NCBI GenBank assembly: GCA_023422115.1
Contig: JAEZSA010000018.1
Coordinates: 1-11,863, forward strand
DNA length: 11,863 bases
Direction: 5' to 3'
From: Bacillota bacterium
Lineage (GTDB): Bacteria > Bacillota_I > Bacilli_A > ML615J-28 > CAG-698
The position numbers and the translations under genes are program-made. The notes under the pieces were generated by a model. It had not been told where the DNA came from and searched no databases. It saw only the letters and a program-made list of their open reading frames with translations. Below are positions 6,481 to 11,863 of the stretch, piece by piece. The number at the start of each line of letters is the position of its first letter. The stretch's first letter is position 1.

Positions 6481-7299
6481 TTACTTTTGGCAAGTAGAAC
6501 AATAATATACTGAACCACCCATATATGCTTCTTTTGTAATCTGTCCACTACATTGTGGGCAGCCATTTTTATATGTTTTACTTGATAGTTTTGTGTGATA
6601 GCATCCTTCATGACCATAAATGTCTTTTTCTGTATCACGGCCACCTAAATCACACATGGTTTGTAACGTGTCTTTGATGGAATGAAATAAACCATCGAGT
6701 TCTTCTTTAGTTAGTGTTACAATTTTACGCTTTGGATTGATTCCAGCAACAAATAAAATATCCTGTAAAACACCATTTCCAAGTCCAGGAAATCTTTGCT
6801 CTGTTGCTAGTAGTGCTTTTACTGATAATTTCTCACTAGTTTTATGAACAACAGCATAGTAGTCATTAATCGTATAGTCAGGTGACAATATGCTTTTCGC
6901 TTGTTTACTGGTTATGTAATATTCATTGGTACAATCACCTTTATGAGCGAGAATTCCTCCATACATCGTAACAGTAAAAGCAAGTTTTGATTGATCTGTA
7001 AATTCAATCAGCAATTGGTATTTAGTAGGAATCTCTTCACCTAGTTGTAAATAGCGAAGAGTAATTCCATCATCAATAGCGATATACGTATCTGTAAACT
7101 CAAGTTCTAATACAATTCCAAATCCTTGAGCTCCAGTAAACATTTTTCCTTTTAGCAATGCATCATAGTTTTCTGGATTACCACTAAACCATGTCAACTT
7201 ATGTTCATTGGTAGGTGGATAAACCTTTTTTACAATTTTCCCTTGCAATGCAGTTTCTAATTGCTTGGCGTAAGCCAATACTTCTGGTAATTCTAACAT
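6481..7299 (-). CDS. Fpg/Nei-fold DNA glycosylase-like protein lacking key catalytic residues
   Basis: A 272-residue protein with the full architecture of formamidopyrimidine-DNA glycosylase/endonuclease VIII: an N-terminal beta-sandwich (1-130), the helix-two-turn-helix with PGLGNGVLQDILF (171-183, Asn175 kept) and a C-terminal zinc finger with CPQC (247-250) and CSTC (267-270). In classical enzymes the protein starts MPE, and Pro1 is the nucleophile. Here it starts MLELPEV, so Leu replaces it while Glu3 is kept. The beta-elimination lysine position (Lys57 in E. coli Fpg) is Phe60, and the zinc-finger arginine (five residues before the third Cys) is Gly262. It may bind damaged DNA without cleaving it, or use other chemistry. 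AAAGGAG 6 nt upstream fixes the start. It is the last gene of the minus-strand operon, 11 bp after a 50-codon ORF. Confidence 0.88.
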   Translation of the reverse strand: MLELPEVLAYAKQLETALQGKIVKKVYPPTNEHKLTWFSGNPENYDALLKGKMFTGAQGFGIVLELEFTDTYIAIDDGITLRYLQLGEEIPTKYQLLIEFTDQSKLAFTVTMYGGILAHKGDCTNEYYITSKQAKSILSPDYTINDYYAVVHKTSEKLSVKALLATEQRFPGLGNGVLQDILFVAGINPKRKIVTLTKEELDGLFHSIKDTLQTMCDLGGRDTEKDIYGHEGCYHTKLSSKTYKNGCPQCSGQITKEAYMGGSVYYCSTCQK

Positions 7300-7310
7300 T
7301 TCAATCTCCT

Positions 7311-7463
7311 TTATATACTAATATTAGCAAATCCTACTTGAAAACCATTCTCAATATCATGAGGAGACATTTCTATTTGGTAACCAATTTTCCCAGCACT
7401 AAAGACGATTTTCAAAAATGTTAATGCTGAAGAATTGATCCATGTATAAAATGCCTTCTTCAT
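7311..7463 (-). CDS. Small 50-residue ORF, translationally coupled to the YciI-like gene
   Basis: Starting MKKAFYTWINSSALTFLKI and ending GFQVGFANISI, this 50-codon frame fills nearly the whole gap between the YciI-like and Fpg/Nei genes. Its ATG (7463-7461) overlaps the TGA of the upstream gene as ATGA, the classic sign of coupled translation, and its TAA is 11 bp before the Fpg/Nei start, overlapping the leader with that gene's ribosome site. The composition is protein-like, with balanced charged and hydrophobic residues, an SPHDIENG segment and no membrane helix. I do not recognise the family. It may be an intact small protein or the C-terminal remnant of a larger gene. A ribosome site of its own is weak (AAAGG about 15 nt upstream). 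Confidence 0.5.
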   Translation of the reverse strand: MKKAFYTWINSSALTFLKIVFSAGKIGYQIEMSPHDIENGFQVGFANISI

Positions 7464-7807
7464 TTCAATGGATGAACAACCTTTTTTGAAAGAGAATTTT
7501 TAATTAATGCAACTCTATAAGGAAATAATTCTGCCTTCATTATCCCTTCTGCAACTGCTGGGTCATTCTTCATAATTAATTCAGCTTCCTCTTCTGAATC
7601 TGTCTCTAAAATAACAATACCAAAGGTTTTTTCATCCAATCCATCTGTTTTACCTGCTAAAACAAGTTTTCCATCTTCAAGTAACCCCTGCAACTTTGCA
7701 AAGTGCCTTTCTACAATTGCTTCTTCCTTTACAGTCCAATTTTTCTCATTCAATAAAGCTGGTTTTAACTTTAAGACATAAATAAACTGTTTTTTCTTAT
7801 TTTTCAC
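7460..7807 (-). CDS. YciI-like (YCII-related) protein
   Basis: A 115-residue protein of the dimeric alpha-beta YCII fold. The typical pattern is present: an opening strand QFIYVLKLKP, then ERHFAKLQGLLEDGKLVLAG with conserved His35, a strand FGIVILET, and NDPAV (81-85, Asp82) followed by GIMKAELFPYRVAL. The His-Asp pair is thought to form an active site in this family, but cellular roles are poorly known. The start is GTG at 7807, with AGGAG 8 nt upstream. No ATG lies nearby in frame, and the frame closes soon upstream. It is followed by an ATGA overlap with the 50-codon ORF and then by the Fpg/Nei-like gene. The 137-bp gap before it holds a 36-codon coding-like stretch. Confidence 0.85.
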   Translation of the reverse strand: MKNKKKQFIYVLKLKPALLNEKNWTVKEEAIVERHFAKLQGLLEDGKLVLAGKTDGLDEKTFGIVILETDSEEEAELIMKNDPAVAEGIMKAELFPYRVALIKNSLSKKVVHPLK

Positions 7808-7833
7808 TTATGACACTCCTGTTATATTTTTAT

Positions 7834-7944
7834 CTATTTCTGTCTCTCCGATTCAATGTGACAATCGTCTAGATAGATATGAACCTGATAATCAATTTTT
7901 AATGCGACAATATACGCATTGCATTTATTTTCCCAAATGGACAC
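7834..7944 (-). other. 36-codon coding-like stretch in frame after the flavodoxin gene's TAG
   Basis: Directly after the TAG stop of the flavodoxin-like gene, the same frame stays open for 36 codons: GTG first, then SIWENKCNAYIVALKID and on to a TAG at 7834-7836, with HIYLDDCHIESER in between. The residue mix looks like real protein rather than noise. It could be a lost C-terminal extension cut off by a new stop codon, a small gene starting at the GTG (its GGAG would be too close at 3 nt), or chance. Confidence 0.3.
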
Positions 7945-8625
7945 CTACTCCATGCTTGATAGTTTTGTATACATCTCACTAGGAATCATCAATTCTTGTA
8001 AATTATTGATTGTTGTTTGGCTTAGGCATTTATTTTGAGCATATTCTTGCCCTGCTTTTGCTATCTTCTTTAAATAGGGTTTTACTACAGGAGAAGCTTC
8101 TTTAATTCGTAGCATCGGTCCTTCGGCACATAAAATTGATGTAACCTCTTTTCCAAAAACCAATTCAAACTGTTTTGTTAGAGCTTCATAGTTGTTTTCT
8201 AGATTAGGAAAACCACAAGTAGAAATTAGCACATATTGCTTTGCAAGATTATATCGTGCCGGATGAATAGCTCTACCATCAACTAAAATCATTTTACCTG
8301 TGTTTAACGGTAACAAGCGATCCATGAACGCTTTAATTTGTGATGGCATAGAAAAATAATAAAGAGGAAAACTCCAAATAATAATATCTGCTGCGATAAA
8401 TTTTTGCAATGCTTCCTTCATATCATCTTTAATTACACATTCTCCTGGCGTTTTATTCCAGCAGTGAAAACATCCCAAACAAGGTTTGATATCTAACTGT
8501 TGAATATCTAGTTGTTCTACTTCGTAATCACCAAATTTTTTCATTCCTTCAATAAATGCTTCTGCAATCAATATTGTCCCACTGTTTTTCCCTTTGGGAC
8601 TACCATTTAATAATAAAATTTTCAT
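7945..8625 (-). CDS. Flavodoxin-family NAD(P)H-dependent FMN oxidoreductase
   Basis: A 226-residue flavoprotein. It opens with MKILLLNGSPKGKNSGT, the FMN-phosphate binding loop of the NADPH-dependent FMN reductase (iron-sulfur flavoprotein-like) family. Residues 49-63 contain CLGCFHCWNKTPGEC (Cys49, 52, 55, 63), and IWSFPLYYFSMPSQIKAFMDR (83-103) is the hallmark isoalloxazine-side segment. The cysteine spacing recalls the Fe-S flavoproteins, but a cluster is not proven. I chose ATG 8625, with AAGGAAG 8 nt upstream. A longer reading from 8667 would add 14 residues before the conserved start and overlap the upstream gene. It lies 19 bp after the Cys-rich gene and is surely co-transcribed with it. 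An in-frame coding-like stretch follows its stop. Confidence 0.9.
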   Translation of the reverse strand: MKILLLNGSPKGKNSGTILIAEAFIEGMKKFGDYEVEQLDIQQLDIKPCLGCFHCWNKTPGECVIKDDMKEALQKFIAADIIIWSFPLYYFSMPSQIKAFMDRLLPLNTGKMILVDGRAIHPARYNLAKQYVLISTCGFPNLENNYEALTKQFELVFGKEVTSILCAEGPMLRIKEASPVVKPYLKKIAKAGQEYAQNKCLSQTTINNLQELMIPSEMYTKLSSME

Positions 8626-8644
8626 GTTTTTCGCTTCCTTTACT

Positions 8645-9625
8645 TTATTTTTTATAATCAATGCCAACTAAAGAGATTTCAAAACGACAGTTAGAATCCC
8701 CTTGTAAGATAGAATGTAATACCTTGATGGGTAATTTTTTACCAAACAATATTTCAAAAGGATATTTTTCAAAACCAGCACTGCAATAACACCAATTTGG
8801 TGAAATAGAAGTTTTCTTATCTTTTATTGCTTCTCGAGCAAAAGGACAGTGACAGGAGTAATATGCTCTTTCCTCTTTCGTCTTAGCTACTAAATAACTG
8901 ACAATATCATAAGGTATTTTCTTCATATATAATTTATTGTTTTTTAATACTGCAGAAAGGATTTCTTGGTCGCCTGCAACAAAATCAACTACTTCCTGAG
9001 TGATTTTTTGTTCGAACCATACTTCATTGCGATTGCAATGATCTTGTAGTTCAGCGACTTTACGTTGATGTAAATCCTTTAGATATGCATCTAAACTCTC
9101 TGCTTTTGCGTAATACTCTTTCTCTTTCGCAAATGCTTGCGCAGGAATTCCATGGTTATTACCAGCAAGAATTTTTCTTAACCGGTTCACATCAAACCTC
9201 TTCTCTAAACGATTCATAAAGAAACTTGTAAATTTCGGCATTTCCGTTGGGTGTGTCCCAAGAACCGGAATTGTAATTTCTTTTGTAAACTCTTCTGTTG
9301 TTTCTTTCCCTACTTCTTGTTCCATGGTTTGCAATATGTTTTCAATCACATCTAAACCACCCGTATATTTAGTTAAATGGATAAATAAATCATTTCTTTT
9401 AGTAACTCTAAAATAACGCATTAAAACAATAAAGTTAGGAACTGTGTTTTTTCCACTCTCTACCCAATAAGCAATCAATTCATCGAGTTCGTTGATACCA
9501 ATATCATCCAAAGAACATTGTTCCCAAAAACTATCTGCTTCTTCTAGTAATGTTACTGCTACCTCATAATCGGTTTCCGAAAGATGATGTCTTTCATATA
9601 ATGCTTTTAGTAATTCTAGTTTCAT
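8645..9625 (-). CDS. Conserved Cys-rich protein, DUF6144/V4R-like C-terminus
   Basis: A 326-residue soluble protein. The N-terminal half is helical and charged, with no motif I can name. The C-terminal third has a striking pattern: YYSCHCPFAREAI (Cys258, Cys260), then SPNWCYCSAGFEKYPFE (Cys279, Cys281), then LPIKVLHSILQGDSNCRFEI (Cys313). The closing GD..CRF pattern resembles V4R and L-2-amino-thiazoline-4-carboxylate hydrolase-like domains, and the whole resembles proteins labelled DUF6144. Four or five cysteines in two CxC pairs suggest a metal site or redox centre. The start has AGAGG 8 nt upstream. It sits between the RsmH-like gene (35 bp) and the flavodoxin-like gene (19 bp), so a redox pairing with the latter is plausible (inference). 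Function unknown. Confidence 0.75.
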   Translation of the reverse strand: MKLELLKALYERHHLSETDYEVAVTLLEEADSFWEQCSLDDIGINELDELIAYWVESGKNTVPNFIVLMRYFRVTKRNDLFIHLTKYTGGLDVIENILQTMEQEVGKETTEEFTKEITIPVLGTHPTEMPKFTSFFMNRLEKRFDVNRLRKILAGNNHGIPAQAFAKEKEYYAKAESLDAYLKDLHQRKVAELQDHCNRNEVWFEQKITQEVVDFVAGDQEILSAVLKNNKLYMKKIPYDIVSYLVAKTKEERAYYSCHCPFAREAIKDKKTSISPNWCYCSAGFEKYPFEILFGKKLPIKVLHSILQGDSNCRFEISLVGIDYKK

Positions 9626-9660
9626 TAATCTAACCTCTTTTTACTATTCAATTTACCTAC

Positions 9661-10695
9661 TTAATTTTTAATCGCTGTTCGTAGTTTAGCTGATCTTGCT
9701 CTTGGATTATGATAAACCTCATCTTTGGATGGAAGGAAAGGACCTTCAATTACTTTAAATATTCCTTTATTAAAATATTCTTTAAATGCCTTTTTCACAA
9801 GCCGATCTTCTCCCGAATGAAAGGATAGGATAGCAACTCTACCACCTGGATTTAAATGATTGGGTAATTTCTCCAGTAATTCAAATAAAACTTCATATTC
9901 TTTGTTTACTTCAATTCTTAAGGCTTGAAAGGTTCTACTTGCTGCTTTCTTTAATTCCTCACTCAATTTTGCTTTTGGTACATGCTGTAAAGCATTAGTT
10001 ATCACCTTGTAAAGCTCTTGAGTTGTTTGAATAAAATGACCTTGCTTTTTTTCTTTTGTGATTTCCTGAGCGATTTCTTTTGCATAAATCTCATCGGCAT
10101 TTTCAATTAACATTTGTTCGATTCTATATTCACTAAATTCGAGTAAGATGATATGGGCAGGTAAGCCTACATTGGGATTCATTCTTAAATCTAGTGGTCC
10201 TTCTTCTCGAAAGGTAAATCCTCTTTCGGGATCATCTAGTTGCATGGAAGATACCCCTAGGTCTGCTAGAATGAAGTCAAAGCCCTTTTCATTTACTTGA
10301 TTAAAATCTTTAAAATTCATTTGATGTAGCGTAAAGTCATGTTCAGTAAATCCATATTCTAGTAATCGATCTCTTGTTTTAGGGAGTTCTAAAGGATCTT
10401 GGTCAATCCCATGTAAATGGCCAGTATGATTTAATTTTTCTAGCATTTCTTTACTATGACCCCCAAAACCTAATGTTAAGTCTATCCCAATTTCATGGGG
10501 TTGGATATCAAAAAAGGATAATATCTCTTCCACCATAATCGGTCTATGCATACCAGCTGGCGTGTTGCCCTTACTCATTACTTTTTGAATGGTATCCGTA
10601 TACTTATTAGGATTTTGTTCTTTATATTTTTCACTAAACCTTTTAGGATAGGATCCACTATACCTTTTCCGTCTTACGTGTTTATTTTCTTCCAT
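9661..10695 (-). CDS. RsmH/MraW-like 16S rRNA (cytosine-N4)-methyltransferase, long form
   Basis: A 344-residue class I SAM methyltransferase of the RsmH family, which methylates N4 of C1402 in 16S rRNA. From residue 42 it follows the family: HRPIMVEEIL, SAM motif GIDLTLGFGGHS (70-81), GIDQDP (96-101), DLGVSSMQLDDPERGFTF (145-162), LDLRMN, AASRTFQALRIEVN, SFHSGEDRLVK (291-301) and RARSAKLR (332-339). It carries a basic N-terminal extension of about 45 residues (RRKRYSGSYPKRFSEKYKE), known from a longer RsmH subgroup. The gene is not in a mraZ-mraW-ftsL-pbp cell-division cluster, where the housekeeping copy usually lies, so a second, standard rsmH may exist elsewhere. AGAGGTG 7 nt upstream fixes the start. 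It is the second gene of the minus-strand operon. Confidence 0.9.
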   Translation of the reverse strand: MEENKHVRRKRYSGSYPKRFSEKYKEQNPNKYTDTIQKVMSKGNTPAGMHRPIMVEEILSFFDIQPHEIGIDLTLGFGGHSKEMLEKLNHTGHLHGIDQDPLELPKTRDRLLEYGFTEHDFTLHQMNFKDFNQVNEKGFDFILADLGVSSMQLDDPERGFTFREEGPLDLRMNPNVGLPAHIILLEFSEYRIEQMLIENADEIYAKEIAQEITKEKKQGHFIQTTQELYKVITNALQHVPKAKLSEELKKAASRTFQALRIEVNKEYEVLFELLEKLPNHLNPGGRVAILSFHSGEDRLVKKAFKEYFNKGIFKVIEGPFLPSKDEVYHNPRARSAKLRTAIKN

Positions 10696-10717
10696 TTAAA
10701 AACACCTCTTCATTGTT

Positions 10718-10737
10718 ACATCAATTCTAAATGATGT
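10718..10737. repeat. Short inverted repeat before the RsmH-like gene
   Basis: ACATCA (10718-10723) and TGATGT (10732-10737) around 8 nt, in the 69-bp gap between hydrolase and RsmH-like gene. With no U tract it is not a terminator. A weak 5-bp hairpin (ATCGA/TCGAT, 10751-10765) abuts the hydrolase stop. Both could tune read-through or mRNA processing. Confidence 0.3.
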
Positions 10738-10764
10738 TCAATATATGAATATCGACAGTATCGA

Positions 10765-11478
10765 TTATCCTTTGATAAAATTGAGTATGTTATCAAGAAT
10801 GATATCTTGTTGTGCTTTTGTAGTAATTTGGGCGATACCATCATCTTTTTGAGCTCCATACCAGCCAAATTGTGCATGATTTCCTCCTAAGATTTCAAAA
10901 GATATATAATTTTCAGGGAGTAAGTTTTCACTTTCCTGTAATTTATGATTATCTAGAACAAGATCAAATTCTCCAATCATCATTAATACATTTTTATCAG
11001 AAACATCTGTGATTGGATAACTAGCAAGGAAAACTAAATCAGAGATTCGATCATCCCCTTCGCTAAACATACTAGCAACTGTTCCACCCAAGGAGTGACC
11101 TATCACTACATTTTCAATATCATCTTTTATAAATCTAGCTCCATACTTGGGGGTTAGGATGGCTAAGTTAAACATTGTTTTCACAATCGTAACATCATAA
11201 CCCGATAGCGCTAATTGAACTGCAAGATATTCATAACTTTGTGGTTTTACTTTTCCACCAGGTAGGATTACAATGTTCTTCTTCGGCTCGTTAACAAAGT
11301 AACTGATTTGATCAAAGTCATCAATCTTTTCTAACTCTTCTAAATCTAGAAGTGCTACTTCCTCCATCATTTCATCTAATGGTTCATAAGAATCCTTTGT
11401 ATATATGAAAAGAACAAGAATCATAACCACTAATAATGATAAAAGACTAATCGTTGTTATTTTCAAAGCTTTCTTCAT
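10765..11478 (-). CDS. Membrane-anchored alpha/beta hydrolase
   Basis: A 237-residue protein with one N-terminal membrane segment (about 7-26, flanked by KKALK), a signal anchor without an obvious cleavage site or lipobox, so the enzyme should face outward while tethered. The hydrolase core starts near 67 with NIVILPGG (oxyanion region), then GYDVTIVK, the nucleophile elbow GHSLGG (Ser129), Asp172 in MIGEFD and His201 in GGNHAQFG. This is the layout of the abhydrolase_5 group often found on Gram-positive surfaces. Substrate unknown; esters or lipids are likely. AAGG 8 nt upstream supports the start. It heads the minus-strand operon, has a promoter at 11540-11568, and has a palindrome in its leader. 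Confidence 0.88.
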   Translation of the reverse strand: MKKALKITTISLLSLLVVMILVLFIYTKDSYEPLDEMMEEVALLDLEELEKIDDFDQISYFVNEPKKNIVILPGGKVKPQSYEYLAVQLALSGYDVTIVKTMFNLAILTPKYGARFIKDDIENVVIGHSLGGTVASMFSEGDDRISDLVFLASYPITDVSDKNVLMMIGEFDLVLDNHKLQESENLLPENYISFEILGGNHAQFGWYGAQKDDGIAQITTKAQQDIILDNILNFIKG

Positions 11479-11512
11479 ACCCCTATCCTTACTTTCTATC
11501 CTATATCATACG

Positions 11513-11529
11513 CAATAAGAGTCTTATTG
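11513..11529. promoter_or_regulatory. Perfect 17-bp palindrome CAATAAGA-G-TCTTATTG
   Basis: The arms are exact reverse complements around one base. It lies about 35 bp upstream of the hydrolase start and about 10 bp downstream of the likely -10 box, covering roughly +4 to +20 of the transcript. A protein bound here would block transcription of the whole minus-strand operon. As RNA it would be an 8-bp stem with a 1-nt loop, which is sterically poor, so a DNA operator is the better reading. Confidence 0.55.
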
Positions 11530-11539
11530 GTTATTTCCC

Positions 11540-11568
11540 ATTTTATCATAGATTCAACAATTAGTAAA
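11540..11568 (-). promoter_or_regulatory. Probable promoter of the minus-strand operon
   Basis: On the minus strand TTTACT (11563-11568), 17-bp spacer, TAAAAT (11540-11545). Each box matches the consensus at four or five of six positions. No better candidate lies before the hydrolase gene. Confidence 0.5.
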
Positions 11569-11863
11569 ACAAAAACGAAGGATTGAAATAATTCAAGAAA
11601 AATTATGGAAATTTGGCAAGTAATTGGAGAATGTAGTTGGCATCTCGGACTATGGGTTTGTCTACAAGATAACGCAGTTTTCGTTTCCTTCCCACGTATT
11701 GAAGCTGTCCAAGGTTTATTCATTTTAATCTTAATAATTCGTCTTTTCATTCTTTGTGTGAAAAAGAAATGCCTTTCGTTTGTACTTAGTACCTTCATTT
11801 TAACATTCCTAGCTACTTGGGTTGGTCACCCTTTGAAATGAAAAAAATTCGCACGAAACCCCA
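11569..11863. other. Right end of window: no supported gene
   Basis: Two overlapping frames exist: 78 codons on plus (11605-11841) and 100 codons on minus (11496-11798). Neither has a good ribosome site or a recognisable motif. The minus one also covers the operon promoter, so I list neither as a gene. After the plus-frame stop the window ends with TTCGCACGAAACCCC, which could be the end of an element that continues outside. Confidence 0.4.

Noticed and set aside
8626..8667. Longer N-terminus for the flavodoxin-family protein
   Set aside because: The extra 14 residues precede the conserved MKILLLNGSP start and overlap the upstream gene; the internal ATG has a good ribosome site.
11496..11798. 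100-codon minus-strand frame
   Set aside because: It covers the palindrome and the operon promoter, shows no domain and no ribosome site, and has an odd Ser/Thr/His-rich composition.
11605..11841. 78-codon plus-strand frame with a hydrophobic C-terminal half
   Set aside because: No ribosome site or promoter is visible and no family is recognised; it overlaps another equally weak frame on the opposite strand.
1..11863. CRISPR array, rRNA, riboswitch or prophage genes
   Set aside because: No regularly spaced repeats, rRNA segments, recognisable riboswitch cores or phage structural genes were seen.

Overview
The window is low-GC, densely coded bacterial DNA with AGGAGG-type ribosome binding sites, sigma-A-like promoters (TTGACA/TATAAT), U-tailed hairpin terminators and UGA used as a stop codon. 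This points to a low-GC Bacillota or an Acholeplasma/Izemoplasma/Erysipelotrichia-like relative using the standard code. I cannot name the species from the sequence alone.

Left part (1-3600) looks accessory. It opens with the 5' two-thirds of a minus-strand AAA_14/DUF4143-type ATPase whose end lies outside the window. Its own strong promoter is preceded by a 15-bp direct repeat. Upstream is the decayed remnant of a second ATPase of the same broad type, with an internal stop. Then comes a plus-strand two-gene unit: a TetR-family regulator and an FrsA-like alpha/beta hydrolase, driven by a perfect-consensus promoter with TTTACG/CGTAAA repeats. The base composition of this unit is visibly richer in G+C than its surroundings, which suggests acquisition. 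A gene-poor stretch with three stem-loops separates it from the next block.

Middle part (3605-6480): an EamA-family membrane transporter on the minus strand runs almost directly (6 nt) into a tRNA-Leu(CAG) gene with an encoded CCA. Divergent from it is a Na/phosphate cotransporter with a PhoU-like tail. A cre-like palindrome and a clear promoter lie between the two. A bidirectional terminator closes the phosphate transporter and the convergent right-hand block.

Right part (6481-11570) is one long minus-strand directon. In transcription order: a membrane-anchored alpha/beta hydrolase (with a perfect 17-bp palindrome in its leader), a long-form RsmH-like rRNA methyltransferase, a Cys-rich protein of the V4R/DUF6144-like kind, a flavodoxin-family NAD(P)H-dependent oxidoreductase, a YciI-like protein, an overlooked 50-codon ORF coupled by an ATGA overlap, and an Fpg/Nei-fold protein. 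The last lacks the catalytic N-terminal proline, the beta-elimination lysine and the zinc-finger arginine. A 36-codon coding-like stretch also continues in frame after the stop of the flavodoxin gene.

The strongest leads are the catalytically atypical Fpg/Nei protein with its coupled small ORF, and the ATPase with its repeat-decorated promoter. I do not see a complete, clearly new defence or mobile system here. The last ~300 bases hold no gene I can support.
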